DNA of 64,000 nucleotides from CAVZYN01 sp963779515 (GTDB lineage Bacteria > Pseudomonadota > Alphaproteobacteria > Rhizobiales > Hyphomicrobiaceae). This document shows positions 47,477-57,579 of the stretch, in pieces. The translations under genes were made by a program, and so were the position numbers. The notes under the pieces are model-generated. The model was not told where the DNA came from, searched no databases, and was given only the letters and a program-made list of their open reading frames with translations. Positions within the stretch are counted from its first letter, which is position 1. Every line of letters begins with the position of its first letter. The DNA lies in NCBI GenBank assembly GCA_963779515.1, contig CAVZYN010000001.1, positions 682,001-746,000 on the forward strand, read 5' to 3'.

Positions 47477-48292
47477 TCACGTCCCTGACTTGGCTTTTTC
47501 GTGCATGCGCTTGGCATAGTCTGTAGCGGGCACGCCCCACTTCTTTTCGAGCGCCACGATCGCACCGGATTTCATCCAGTCCTTATGCATGTCTTCGAGA
47601 ACCTTCTGTAGACCGGCCTCGCCAAGTTTCACCGCCATCGCCCACGGCGTTTCCATGATGCCGGCGAGTGGCATGTGATAGCTGCCTTTCCAGTCGTCAT
47701 CGAGCAGCTTGCCGGCGATGAAGGTCTGGTCATAGAGATAGCCGATGCAATCGCCGCCCTTGAGCGCGAGTAGCGGCTTTTCGGAACCGTCGAACGCGGC
47801 GATCTCCGGCGCATATTTCTGTGCCACATCCTTATTGTAGAACGCGCCGGTGGTGCCGCAGAGCTTCTTGCCCTTGAGATCTTCCCAGGCCTTTACCGGG
47901 GCGTCCTTCTTCAAGAGGATATTGACGGCATCGGAATAGTAGAGCGGCTCGATCACCTGCACGACCTTGCGGCGGTCGGCGCGGTCCGACATGGTCGCGA
48001 TCATCAGGTCGATTTTGCCCTGATTGAGGAACTCCATACGGTTGGCGGAAACCACTGGGACGAGTTCGAGTTTGACGCCGAGTTTCTTTGCGACCTCGGC
48101 AGCGAGATCCGGCTCAAGGCCGACAACGCCGCCCGAAGGATCGCGATAACCGAAGGGTTTGTAGTCGGCCTTGACGCCGACCACGAGCGTGCCGCGCTTC
48201 TTGATGTCGTCGAGGACGTCGGCCTGAGCGGCGGAGCCCCACGTGAGGCCAGCTGCTGCGAGTGCAAGTGCCAATACCTTTGTGAGAGTCAT
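47477..48292 (-). CDS. Polar amino-acid ABC transporter substrate-binding protein
   Basis: 271 residues. Signal peptide VLALALAAAGLTWGSAAQAD, then the family-3 binding fold: IKKRGTLVVGVKADYKPFGY, GLEPDLAAEVAKKLGV, GKIDLMIATMSDRADRR and KKLCGTTGAFYN. First gene of the run leading to the enolase-superfamily enzyme and the two permeases. The ligand is a small charged molecule; its identity is not shown by sequence. Confidence 0.9.
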   Translation of the reverse strand: MTLTKVLALALAAAGLTWGSAAQADVLDDIKKRGTLVVGVKADYKPFGYRDPSGGVVGLEPDLAAEVAKKLGVKLELVPVVSANRMEFLNQGKIDLMIATMSDRADRRKVVQVIEPLYYSDAVNILLKKDAPVKAWEDLKGKKLCGTTGAFYNKDVAQKYAPEIAAFDGSEKPLLALKGGDCIGYLYDQTFIAGKLLDDDWKGSYHMPLAGIMETPWAMAVKLGEAGLQKVLEDMHKDWMKSGAIVALEKKWGVPATDYAKRMHEKAKSGT

Positions 48293-48383
48293 TCGGGGTC
48301 TCCGTTGCAAGGTTCAAGAGCGAAGTCTGCCACGCCCTGCTGCGGGTCGCCAGTGGGGTTTGAGCCAGTGGGGTTTGAGCAAG

Positions 48384-50069
48384 CTACTGCCCCGCGCGGC
48401 CGCCGGCGATGGCTTGATGCAGAACGAGGACGGGGATCAGGCCGACAGCGACGATGGCGAGCGCACCTAGCGCCGCTTGTTCGAATTGCTCCAGGGCCGC
48501 GAGACTGTAGACCTGGGTAGCAAGGGTCTCGAAGTTGAGCGGGCGGAGCAGCAGCGTTGCCGGCAGTTCCTTCATGGCGTCGACAAAGACGAGCAGTCCC
48601 GCCGCGCCAAGCGATGGGATGAGCAAGGGCATGTGAACGCGCCGAACGGCGGAGAGCGCCGTCTCGCCGAGCGTTCGCGCGGCGGCGTCGAGATTGGGCG
48701 AGAGACGCGCGAGGCCGGCTTCCAACGCACCAAGCGAGACCGCGAGAAAGCGGATCGAATAGGCGAGCACCACGATGATGAGCGAGCCCGACAACAAGAG
48801 CCCGCTCGAGATTCCGAACAGGCTGCGGAGCGCGCCGTCGATGGCGTTGTCGAGACCTGCGAGCGGCAGCAGCAGGCCGAGCGCCAGGATGGTACCAGGG
48901 ATCGCGTAGCCTATGCCGGCGATGCCGACGGCGGACTTCAAAATCCTGCCGTGACCAAGGCGCTGTGCGTAGGCGAGCAGCAGCCCGAGCGTAACTGTGA
49001 CGACGGCGGCAAGCGTCGCGAGCGTCACGCTGCCCAAGGCAGCGCGCCAGAAACTCCAGGTGAAAGCGCTGCCGCCATGGTTCCAGGCGTGACCGATCAG
49101 GAGCAGGGCGGGCGCGACGAAGCCAAAGATGACGGGCAGCAGGCACAGGGCGAGGGCGGCGATGCCGCGCCAGCCGTCGATATCGGAAAACGGGATGGCG
49201 CGTAGCCGGCCGGTGGTTGCCTGCGTAGAACCACGGCCGCGCGCGGTGCGCTCCATGTAGGTGAGCAGGCCGACGAAAGCGAGGGCGAAGAGGGCGATCT
49301 GCGCTGCCCCGCCGAGGCTGCCGCGCTGCAGCCATGTCGTATAGACGCTGACCGAGAGCGTCGAGACGCCGAGATATTGCACGGCGCCGAGATCATTGAG
49401 GCACTCCATCAAGACCAGCGCGACACCAGCGGCGAGCGCGGGGCGGGCGAGTGGGAGCGCGACAGACCAGAAGGCCCCGACCGCGGTTTGGCCCAGCGTT
49501 CGGGCGACCTCGAGGACGCAGACCGACTGCTGGACGAAACTCGCGCGGGCGGAAAGATAGACGTATGGGTAGAGGACGGTCGAGATGACGAAGATGGCGC
49601 CACCGAGCGAACGGACATCCGGGAACCAATAGTCGCGGGCGCTCTGCCAGCCGAACAACGAACGCAGTGCGCGTTGAACGGGGCCGGAGAATTCGAGCAG
49701 TTCGCCGTAGCAATAAGCGACGATGTAGGTTGGCATGGCAAGCGGCAGCACCATCAGGCGATCAAGCCACGCGCGGCCAGGAAAGCGATACATGGTGATC
49801 AGCCAGGCCGCACCAGAGCCGGTGACCAGGGTCAAGATGCCGACGCCGGTCATGAGCCAGAGCGTATCGCCAATTGCTTCAGGAAGCACAGTCGCGGCCA
49901 GATGCGACCACGGGCTGTCCTTGGCGCGAATTGCGAGGACAAGAATGGCGATCAGTGGCAGCAGGGTGACGGCGACGATCGTCCCGACGAGCGTCAGCCA
50001 GCGATCAGGGAGCGCGTTGCGCAGGCGGGCAGCGAGTTGAGACCGGATCGGGTAGGGCGTTGCTGGCAT
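48384..50069 (-). CDS. Iron(III)-type ABC transporter permease (FbpB family)
   Basis: 561 residues, the double-length (two six-helix halves) permease of the ferric iron/thiamine/phosphonate-like family. The two ABC-contacting EAA loops are EVARTLGQTAVGAFWSVALP (about 188-207) and DAAARTLGETALSAVRRVHM (about 460-479). FPGRAWLDRLMVLPLAMPTY and GYAIPGTILALGLL are typical. Neither the matching ferric-binding protein nor its ATPase lies beside it. A palindrome-rich gap separates it from the sugar ABC genes. Confidence 0.88.
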   Translation of the reverse strand: MPATPYPIRSQLAARLRNALPDRWLTLVGTIVAVTLLPLIAILVLAIRAKDSPWSHLAATVLPEAIGDTLWLMTGVGILTLVTGSGAAWLITMYRFPGRAWLDRLMVLPLAMPTYIVAYCYGELLEFSGPVQRALRSLFGWQSARDYWFPDVRSLGGAIFVISTVLYPYVYLSARASFVQQSVCVLEVARTLGQTAVGAFWSVALPLARPALAAGVALVLMECLNDLGAVQYLGVSTLSVSVYTTWLQRGSLGGAAQIALFALAFVGLLTYMERTARGRGSTQATTGRLRAIPFSDIDGWRGIAALALCLLPVIFGFVAPALLLIGHAWNHGGSAFTWSFWRAALGSVTLATLAAVVTVTLGLLLAYAQRLGHGRILKSAVGIAGIGYAIPGTILALGLLLPLAGLDNAIDGALRSLFGISSGLLLSGSLIIVVLAYSIRFLAVSLGALEAGLARLSPNLDAAARTLGETALSAVRRVHMPLLIPSLGAAGLLVFVDAMKELPATLLLRPLNFETLATQVYSLAALEQFEQAALGALAIVAVGLIPVLVLHQAIAGGRAGQ

Positions 50070-50138
50070 GGACTTCGTGTCTAGCCGTCCACTGAGTGCC
50101 GCGCAATGATGGACGCGCCAGATGGAAAACCGGCCCTA

Positions 50139-50208
50139 GTGTCCCGCCCGCGAAGTTCGTTTCATTCTTCCGCAAGCTCCGAACGAACTTCGCGGGCAAA
50201 GGGGACAC
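50139..50208. repeat. Large hairpin element 1
   Basis: A 16 bp perfect inverted repeat (GCCCGCGAAGTTCGTT with its complement at 50182-50197) extended by GTGTCCC / GGGACAC around a 20-base loop. It lies between ugpC-like and FbpB-like genes. Without T runs it is not a typical terminator; it looks like a REP or MITE unit. Confidence 0.75.
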
Positions 50209-50223
50209 CAGCAATCTATTGAT

Positions 50224-50300
50224 TTAGTGTGGCTTGATTCTGAAGTCCGCTCACGAGCCCAGCCGAAAGTGTGGTGAGGACTTCAGAATCGCCACACTAA
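50224..50300. repeat. Large hairpin element 2
   Basis: Inverted repeat of 23-25 bases per arm: TTAGTGTGGC...GATTCTGAAGTCC against GGACTTCAGAATC...GCCACACTAA, with a 2-base bulge and a 30-base loop. It follows element 1 by 15 bases. The loop side AAGTCCGCTCACGAGCCCAG is nearly repeated at the start of nadE (10126-10147). Confidence 0.75.
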
Positions 50301-50316
50301 GGCCGGTCGTGTTTGA

Positions 50317-51408
<1,092 letters not shown>

Positions 51409-51417
51409 AGTGCAATC

Positions 51418-52269
51418 TCAACCTTTCACCGAGCCTGTCAGGCCCGAGACGTACTGTTCGACGAAGAATGAATAGGCAATCGCAACGGGGATCGAGCCGA
51501 GCAAAGCCCCAGCCATCAGAGGCCCCCAAAAGAACACGTCACCTCGCACAAGTTCGGAGATGACCCCGACGGGGACGGTTTTCTGCTCAGGCGAACTGAG
51601 GAAGACCAGCGCATAGATGAACTCGTTCCAGCTCAGTGTGAACGCGAAGATCATAGCTGAGAGGATGCCTGGGATGGCGACTGGAATGATGATGTAGAGC
51701 ATCGCCTTCCAGCGCGTGGCGCCGTCGATGCGCGCGCATTCCTCGAGTTCCTTCGGGATCGCCTTGAAGTAGCCCATCATCAGCCACGTCACGAACGGGA
51801 TCAGAAAAGTCGGGTAGGTGAAGATCAGCGCCCACGGGGTGTCGCCGATATTGTAGGCACGAATGATTTCGGCGAGCGGGATGAAGAGCAGCGTCTGCGG
51901 CACAAGGTAGGTGATGAAGATGCCGGTGCCGAGGAATGCCGCGCCCTTGAACTTCAGCCGTGACAGTGCATAGCCCGCAAGCACACCGCACACCAGCGAG
52001 ATCGCGGTTGAGACCACCGCGATGAACGTCGTGTTCCACATCCACAGCCAGAACGTGGTCTCGCCGTGCAGATACCTGACGTGCGCCGTCGTTGGGTTCC
52101 ACGTCCAGAACGGCTTGTAGCGCGGATTGCGCCATGGAATGTACAGTTCGCTGTCCGGCCGGACCGTGGTGATGATCATCCAGTAGAACGGAAACAGCAG
52201 GAAGAGCAGGAAAATCAGCAGAGGGATGCGGAAGAACACCCACCGCCGCCATGCGGCGCCTTCGATCAT
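51418..52269 (-). CDS. Sugar ABC transporter permease (MalG/UgpE type)
   Basis: 283 residues, six helices. FLLFLLFPFYWMIITTVRPD at the start and the EAA loop LEECARIDGATRWKAMLYII near residue 185 are typical of the second CUT1 permease. Couples to the preceding permease and to the UgpC-type ATPase nine bases downstream. Confidence 0.92.
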   Translation of the reverse strand: MIEGAAWRRWVFFRIPLLIFLLFLLFPFYWMIITTVRPDSELYIPWRNPRYKPFWTWNPTTAHVRYLHGETTFWLWMWNTTFIAVVSTAISLVCGVLAGYALSRLKFKGAAFLGTGIFITYLVPQTLLFIPLAEIIRAYNIGDTPWALIFTYPTFLIPFVTWLMMGYFKAIPKELEECARIDGATRWKAMLYIIIPVAIPGILSAMIFAFTLSWNEFIYALVFLSSPEQKTVPVGVISELVRGDVFFWGPLMAGALLGSIPVAIAYSFFVEQYVSGLTGSVKG

Positions 52270-52324
52270 TGGGTGTCCTCCATAGCCAGATGCGTAGGTC
52301 GGGGTATCAGGATCAAGGAGCCCA

Positions 52325-53254
52325 TCACCGCGTCTCCACGCGGCGGATATAGAGCAACTGGAAGATCACGATCAGGAACAGCAGCGGGAACATCGCGAGC
52401 GAGACGGCGGCGCCTTGGGAGAGTAGCCCCGTACCGATGCCGAGCTGATAGGCGTAGGTCGCGAACAGATGCGTCGCATTGGCGGGCCCGCCGCCGGTCA
52501 GCACGTAGACGATCTGGAAGTCGGCGAAGGTCTGGATGACGGAAAACAGCACGACGACCATGGTCACAGGCAAGAGCAATGGCCACGTGATGTAGATGAA
52601 GCGCTGCCAGGGCTTTGCGCCGTCGATGGCCGCGGCCTCCTGGAGATCGGGTGCGATGGTCTGCAGGCCCGCCATCAACGAGATGGCGAAGAACGGCACA
52701 CCGCGCCAGACATTGACGATGATAATCGAGAGCATCGAGAGGTCGCTGTCGGACAGCCATTGGATCGGTTGCACGATGGCGCCGAGCTTCCACAGCATGT
52801 AGTTCAGCACCGAGAAGGTCGGGTCGAACATCCACTTCCAGGCGAAGCAGGCGAGCACCGTCGGCACGATGAAGGGGAGCAGGATGAAGGCGCGTGTGAA
52901 CGCCTTGAACTTGAAATTGCGATTGAGCAGCAGCGCGAGCCAGAGACCCATCGCCAGTTTGAACACGGTGGTCACGGCCGTGTAGAGGAACGTGTTCTTG
53001 ACCACCGCCCAGAAGATCGGGTCGCTCCACAGCCGCACGAAGTTGTCCATGCCGACGAACTTGCCGGGCACGCCGACCTTGGTGTCGGTGACGGCGAGCA
53101 GGATGCCCTTGAGGAACGGGTAGGCGATGAACAGCCCGAGCAGCACCATCGTTGGCAACAGCAACAACGACGCGAGGTTCCCCTCGCTCTCCAGCGGCCG
53201 CCACCGCGGCTTGGCGATCACTTCGCCCGCTCCGACTGTCACTGTCATGGCCAT
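52325..53254 (-). CDS. Sugar ABC transporter permease (MalF/UgpA type)
   Basis: About 309 residues. LLLLPTMVLLGLFIAYPFLK begins the first helix; the EAA loop LQEAAAIDGAKPWQRFIYIT contacts the ATPase. Start MAMTVTVGAGEVIAKP, with the second Met two codons later equally possible; a longer frame to 53341 crosses a repeat-like sequence and is not believed. It is separated from the binding-protein gene by a terminator. Confidence 0.9.
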   Translation of the reverse strand: MAMTVTVGAGEVIAKPRWRPLESEGNLASLLLLPTMVLLGLFIAYPFLKGILLAVTDTKVGVPGKFVGMDNFVRLWSDPIFWAVVKNTFLYTAVTTVFKLAMGLWLALLLNRNFKFKAFTRAFILLPFIVPTVLACFAWKWMFDPTFSVLNYMLWKLGAIVQPIQWLSDSDLSMLSIIIVNVWRGVPFFAISLMAGLQTIAPDLQEAAAIDGAKPWQRFIYITWPLLLPVTMVVVLFSVIQTFADFQIVYVLTGGGPANATHLFATYAYQLGIGTGLLSQGAAVSLAMFPLLFLIVIFQLLYIRRVETR

Positions 53255-53410
53255 TCCACTATCCTTGAGCGGGCCCGCACGTGTCACCCCGCGCAGGCGG
53301 ACAACCAAGAAGCCCAACGATTGCCGGCCGCTCACCGGCACATCTCCCCGTCAAGCTTCCTATGGATGCTTGGGCGCTTGCGCAGGGATGACGGTGGATG
53401 AAGCGGCGTG
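53255..53410. repeat. Dispersed repeat-like sequence between binding protein and permease genes
   Basis: GTCACCCCGCGCAGGCG (53281-53297) and, inverted about 80 bases on, CGCTTGCGCAGGGATGAC are imperfect complements. The pattern CGTCATCCCTGCGCAAGCG is of the kind scattered through alphaproteobacterial intergenic regions. Nothing else is seen here. Confidence 0.5.
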
Positions 53411-53414
53411 CAAA

Positions 53415-53440
53415 AGGGACAGGCCCGAAGGCCTGTCCCT
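53415..53440 (-). terminator. Terminator/attenuator after the first binding-protein gene
   Basis: Perfect 11 bp stem (AGGGACAGGCC / GGCCTGTCCCT) with a CGAA loop; on the minus strand it is followed by TTTT. It stands ten bases past the stop of the upstream solute-binding protein, so it should lower expression of the permease genes relative to the binding protein. Confidence 0.85.
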
Positions 53441-53449
53441 GTCAGCGTA

Positions 53450-54745
53450 TCAACCGCCGTAGATTGCCTTCATCTGACCTTCGAGGGCAGCGACCGCGTC
53501 TTCTGCCTTCTTGCCCTTGATGACTTCAGCGAAGGTATTGCCAATCAGGTACTTGGTCAGGACTTCGGCGGCCTTGGCATTCGGCTCGCCGGGGTGTCCG
53601 GGCGTTGCGCCGAGCTTACCGGCAACGGCGAACGGCGCCATGATCGGATCCTTGGTCCACACGGCATGGTTTTCCCATGACGTGGTGGCCGGCGTGTAGA
53701 AACCTTCCGCCGTCGAGAACCACTGGTCGTAGTTTTCCTTCTTATGGAAGAAGCGCAGGAGGTCCTTCGCGGCCTTCTGGTTCTTCGAGTACTTCGGCAG
53801 CACGTGCGACGTGAACGAATGCATGCCGAACTGGCCCTTCGGACCGGCCGGCAGCGGACCATGGAATACGTCGTCCTTCAGCGGCTTGCCGGCCGCATCT
53901 TTGTACTGGTCGGGCTTGCGCTTCGTCTCGATGTAGATCGAGGCGCCGTTCAGCGTCGCACAGATGGTGCCGGCGAGGAACGCGCGGTTGTTGCCGGAGT
54001 CATCCCAGGCGAGGCCGCCTTCATCGAAGCTGTCCTTCCATCCTGCCGCCATGAACTTCATGGCTTCGATCGTCTCTTTCGAGTTGATCGCAACCTTGCC
54101 GGCCGCGTCGATCTCGGCGCCGCCGAACGACCACAGCAGCGGATAGGCGAAGGTCGGCGGGTCGCCGAACGACTGGCCGAACGACTGGCCGATCGGGAAG
54201 CCCTTGGCTTTGCTGTCCTTGCCGATCTTGAAATATTCGTCCCAGGTTTTCGGCGCGCCGTTCGGGAACATCGACTTGCGGTAGATGTTCATGGCGCCGA
54301 TGATGGCCGCGGGCATCGAGAAGAACTTGCCGCCCGAACCTGTGTTGGCGGACGACAATTTGTAGTAGCCGCCCTGGTCCTTGCCGACTTCCCCGGCGAC
54401 GTCCGATAGATCCTCAAGGCTCGCGGCATAGAGGTGCGGGTTATTGTTGAACAGCATGATCAGGTCGGGGCCAGCGCCCGATTGGATAGACGACGTGATG
54501 CGCGGCTGCAGGTCGTTGCCGTTCACCGTTTCGTACTTCACTTTTATGCCCAACGCCTTCTCGGCTTCGGGCAGCAGCTTCTGGCGCAACAACTGATCGC
54601 ACGCAGGAACGAAATCATTCCAACGCAACCAATGCACTTCTGTCGATTGAGCCAGCGCCGGCATGCGCCCGCTGGCGAGAATGGCGGCCATGCCGCCACC
54701 GCCGGCGATGAACTTGCGGCGGTCGATCTTACGAGACTTTGCCAT
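53450..54745 (-). CDS. Sugar ABC transporter solute-binding protein 1 (Tat-exported)
   Basis: 431 residues of the family-1 binding proteins. The N-terminus KSRKIDRRKFIAGGGGMAAI is a twin-arginine signal with cleavage near PALAQ. LHWLRWNDFVPACD-like start, then GIKVKYETVNGNDLQPRITS, GSGPDLIMLFNN-type motif and ATSWENHAVW near the end. Highly similar to binding protein 2 across its length (shared QSGxGPDxxML, IGQSFGQSFGD, YPLLWSFGG, TGLAWDDSGNNRAFL-type blocks). Ligand unknown. Confidence 0.9.
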   Translation of the reverse strand: MAKSRKIDRRKFIAGGGGMAAILASGRMPALAQSTEVHWLRWNDFVPACDQLLRQKLLPEAEKALGIKVKYETVNGNDLQPRITSSIQSGAGPDLIMLFNNNPHLYAASLEDLSDVAGEVGKDQGGYYKLSSANTGSGGKFFSMPAAIIGAMNIYRKSMFPNGAPKTWDEYFKIGKDSKAKGFPIGQSFGQSFGDPPTFAYPLLWSFGGAEIDAAGKVAINSKETIEAMKFMAAGWKDSFDEGGLAWDDSGNNRAFLAGTICATLNGASIYIETKRKPDQYKDAAGKPLKDDVFHGPLPAGPKGQFGMHSFTSHVLPKYSKNQKAAKDLLRFFHKKENYDQWFSTAEGFYTPATTSWENHAVWTKDPIMAPFAVAGKLGATPGHPGEPNAKAAEVLTKYLIGNTFAEVIKGKKAEDAVAALEGQMKAIYGG

Positions 54746-54904
54746 GCTTCTTCCTCCCTGATTTCAGACCTCGGTGGGTCCCTTTTGATGTCCGAGCGCG
54801 ACACGGTTGTCGGCTGCCCGGCGAATTGCTTGCACCATATAAATGACTTCCGTGGGGCGTCCAGCCATTTCGGACATAAATCGGGCGGATCGCCCCGCGC
54901 CCGC

Positions 54905-56206
54905 TCAAACGTAAACTTTCTTGAATTCCGCCTCAGCCCAGCGCGCGGCGTCTTCCGGCCGTCCGCCTTGAATGGCGCGGACGTACATGTTGATGAGCAA
55001 GAATTTAGCGAGTGCATCGGCGGCGCGAACACCCGTCGGTCCGGCATATCCGGGAATGAGGCCGAGACGTCCGGCGAGGCGGAACGGCTCCATCACGGGG
55101 TCCGCATTTGGCATGGTGCGGAGCTCCCAATCCCGGGTTGGGGCAGAATAGAAGCCTCGGCTCTCCGCGAACCAGCGTTCGTAGTTGGACGGCTCATGCA
55201 ACCACCGCAAGAATGTCTTCGCGGCGGAGGTATTTTTTGAATAGGCCGGAACAACGTGGCTGTGGAAGGTGTGGAAACCAAATTGGCCGCCGGGTCCCCG
55301 CGGTAGCGGCGCATGCTGTATGTCCGTGCGCAATTGCGCTCCCCGTTCCGTGCGAAACTGGTCCTGCTTGCGGGTCGCCTCGATGTAGATCGAAGCGCCG
55401 TTGAGCGTCGCGGAAATTCCGCCGGTGAGGAACGCGCGATTGTTGGAGGAGTCGTCCCACGCGAGACCGGTTTCGTCGTGTGCTTCCTTCCAGAAGGCGG
55501 TCATAAACTTGAGCGACTCGATCGTTTCCTTCGAATTGATCGCGACTGTCACGCCGTCCGCCTCGACCTCCTTGCCGCCAAAGGACCACAGCAGCGGGTA
55601 CACGAAGGTCTGAGGGTCGCCGAAGGATTGGCCGAGCGACTGGCCAATGGGCCGGTTCTTGGCCTTCAGCTTTTTCCCGGCGTCGCGATATTGCTCCCAC
55701 GTTTCCGGGAATTTGTCGTAGCCGACTTCGGAAAACCAGGACTTGCGGTAGGCAATCATCACCCCGATGAATGCCGAGGGGATCGCGATCCACGTCTTGC
55801 CGCTGTGGCAGTTGCTCTTCGATACCTCGTAGTAACCGCCACTCGCCTTGCCAATGTCCTCCGCGAGATCGCCGAGATCAGCCAAATGCTCTGCATAAAG
55901 GTGCGGGTGGTTGTTGGTCAGCATCACGACATCGGGTCCACTGCCCGACTGGATGGCAGCCGAAAGGCGCGGCTGCAGATCGTTCGCATTGACCGTTTCG
56001 AAGTTGAACTTGATGCCGAGCGCTCGCTCGGCTTCCGGCAGCAGGGTCTCACGCAACAGCTTGTCGGATGTCGGGATAAAGTCGTTCCAGCGCAGCCAAT
56101 GCAAGGTCGACGCCTGTGCATAAGCCGGCGCACGACCGGTCGCCAGAATTGCCGCCATGCCGCCGCCGGTCGTCTGGATGAACTTTCGCCGATGGATTTT
56201 CGTCAT
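54905..56206 (-). CDS. Sugar ABC transporter solute-binding protein 2 (Tat-exported)
   Basis: 433 residues, paralogue of binding protein 1, 160 bp upstream of it. Twin-arginine signal TKIHRRKFIQTTGGGMAAIL ending near PAYAQAS. Shared blocks: LHWLRWNDFIPTSDKLLRET, AIQSGSGPDVVMLTNNHPHL, PIGQSLGQSFGDPQTF and GLAWDDSSNNRAFLTGG. The two have diverged enough (by eye roughly half identical) to bind different ligands. Start chosen at the Tat signal; a longer frame to 56338 is discarded. Confidence 0.9.
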   Translation of the reverse strand: MTKIHRRKFIQTTGGGMAAILATGRAPAYAQASTLHWLRWNDFIPTSDKLLRETLLPEAERALGIKFNFETVNANDLQPRLSAAIQSGSGPDVVMLTNNHPHLYAEHLADLGDLAEDIGKASGGYYEVSKSNCHSGKTWIAIPSAFIGVMIAYRKSWFSEVGYDKFPETWEQYRDAGKKLKAKNRPIGQSLGQSFGDPQTFVYPLLWSFGGKEVEADGVTVAINSKETIESLKFMTAFWKEAHDETGLAWDDSSNNRAFLTGGISATLNGASIYIEATRKQDQFRTERGAQLRTDIQHAPLPRGPGGQFGFHTFHSHVVPAYSKNTSAAKTFLRWLHEPSNYERWFAESRGFYSAPTRDWELRTMPNADPVMEPFRLAGRLGLIPGYAGPTGVRAADALAKFLLINMYVRAIQGGRPEDAARWAEAEFKKVYV

Positions 56207-56380
56207 CTCAGGCGGGCCTCTCGTTTTGCCCTGTGTTTGGGATCCGAGCCGTGAACCAATCCGTCCAACAACGGCGCTCGTCAGGCATCCGTCTTGAGGC
56301 GTTGCATATAGACAAGGCGTCCAGCCGCAGCGTGGCAAATCATTTCTTCGTATCTTGTTATTAGACGCTATCCGGAGCCA

Positions 56381-57445
56381 TCACACGAGGCGCTGTCCGT
56401 TGGCCTTGTCAAAGATGTGGGCGGCGTCCGCGCGCGGGCGCAGCTTGATTTTCTGGCCGGGTTTGAGATCGTGGCGCTCGCGAAAGATGGCAACGATATC
56501 CTTTCCGCCAAGCCGCGCGACGAGCTGTGTTTCCGAACCGGTGGGCTCGACGACCACGACCTCCGCATCGGCGCCGTCATTGGCAAGCTCGAGATGTTCG
56601 GGACGAATGCCATACACAATCGGGCGGCCGTCGCTGGCGGCAGGTGCCGTCTTGAGCGGGAGCCTTATGCCGCTGTCGGCCAGCAGGCTCGCGGTGCCGT
56701 TGATCTTGATCCGGCCGTCGATGAAGTTCATCGCGGGCGAACCGATGAACCCGGCGACGAAGGTGTTGACGGGCCGGTCGTAGAGTTCGAGCGGCGCGCC
56801 CATCTGCTCGATGTTGCCGTCGTGCATGACGACGATCTTGTCGGCCATCGTCATCGCTTCGATCTGGTCGTGGGTCACGTAGACGGTCGTCGTTTTCAGG
56901 CGCTGATGCAGTTCCTTAATTTCGGCGCGCATGGCGACGCGCAGCTTCGCGTCGAGATTGGAGAGCGGCTCGTCGAAGAGGAAGACTTGCGGGTTGCGCA
57001 CGATGGCGCGGCCCATGGCGACACGCTGGCGCTGGCCACCTGACAGCTGGCGCGGATAGCGGTCGAGATAAGGTGCGAGGTTGAGGATGCCAGCGGCGCG
57101 ATTGACCTTTTCCTGGATCTCGGATTTCGGCGCGCGCCGCAATTTCAGCGAGAACGCCATGTTGTCGGCAACCGTCATGTGCGGATAGAGCGCGTAATTC
57201 TGGAAAACCATCGCGATGTCGCGCTCTTTCGGGTGCACGTTGTTGACGACGCGGTCACCGATCGCGATCGTGCCCGCCGAGATGGTTTCGAGCCCGGCGA
57301 TCATTCGCAGCAGCGTGGACTTGCCGCAGCCAGACGGGCCGACGAGCACGACGAACTCGCCGTTCTTGATGGGGATGGAGACACCGTGCAGGACTTCGAC
57401 GGTGCCGTAGGATTTACGGGCATCGGTGATGGTGACTGAAGCCAT
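56381..57445 (-). CDS. Sugar ABC transporter ATP-binding protein 2 (UgpC/MalK type)
   Basis: 354 residues, CUT1-family ATPase. Walker A VGPSGCGKSTLLRMIAGLE, VFQNYALYPHMTVADNMAFS, signature RQLSGGQRQRVAMGRAI, Walker B QVFLFDEPLSNLDAKL and YVTHDQIEAMTM; TOBE domain after about 235 with GIRPEHLELANDGADAEVVV. First gene of the run, upstream of the two binding proteins; its partner ATPase closes the same run. Confidence 0.93.
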   Translation of the reverse strand: MASVTITDARKSYGTVEVLHGVSIPIKNGEFVVLVGPSGCGKSTLLRMIAGLETISAGTIAIGDRVVNNVHPKERDIAMVFQNYALYPHMTVADNMAFSLKLRRAPKSEIQEKVNRAAGILNLAPYLDRYPRQLSGGQRQRVAMGRAIVRNPQVFLFDEPLSNLDAKLRVAMRAEIKELHQRLKTTTVYVTHDQIEAMTMADKIVVMHDGNIEQMGAPLELYDRPVNTFVAGFIGSPAMNFIDGRIKINGTASLLADSGIRLPLKTAPAASDGRPIVYGIRPEHLELANDGADAEVVVVEPTGSETQLVARLGGKDIVAIFRERHDLKPGQKIKLRPRADAAHIFDKANGQRLV

Positions 57446-57579
57446 TTTGGTGCGTTCCCCAAGGTGCCGTCGAACGAGCGATGCATTCGGACATGCCTTG
57501 CATGTGACGGCAAGTCCATTTTACGGCCGATGCGACTGTGGGCTAAGGGAGCACGGTACCCAAGAGAGAGGCCGGGCAA

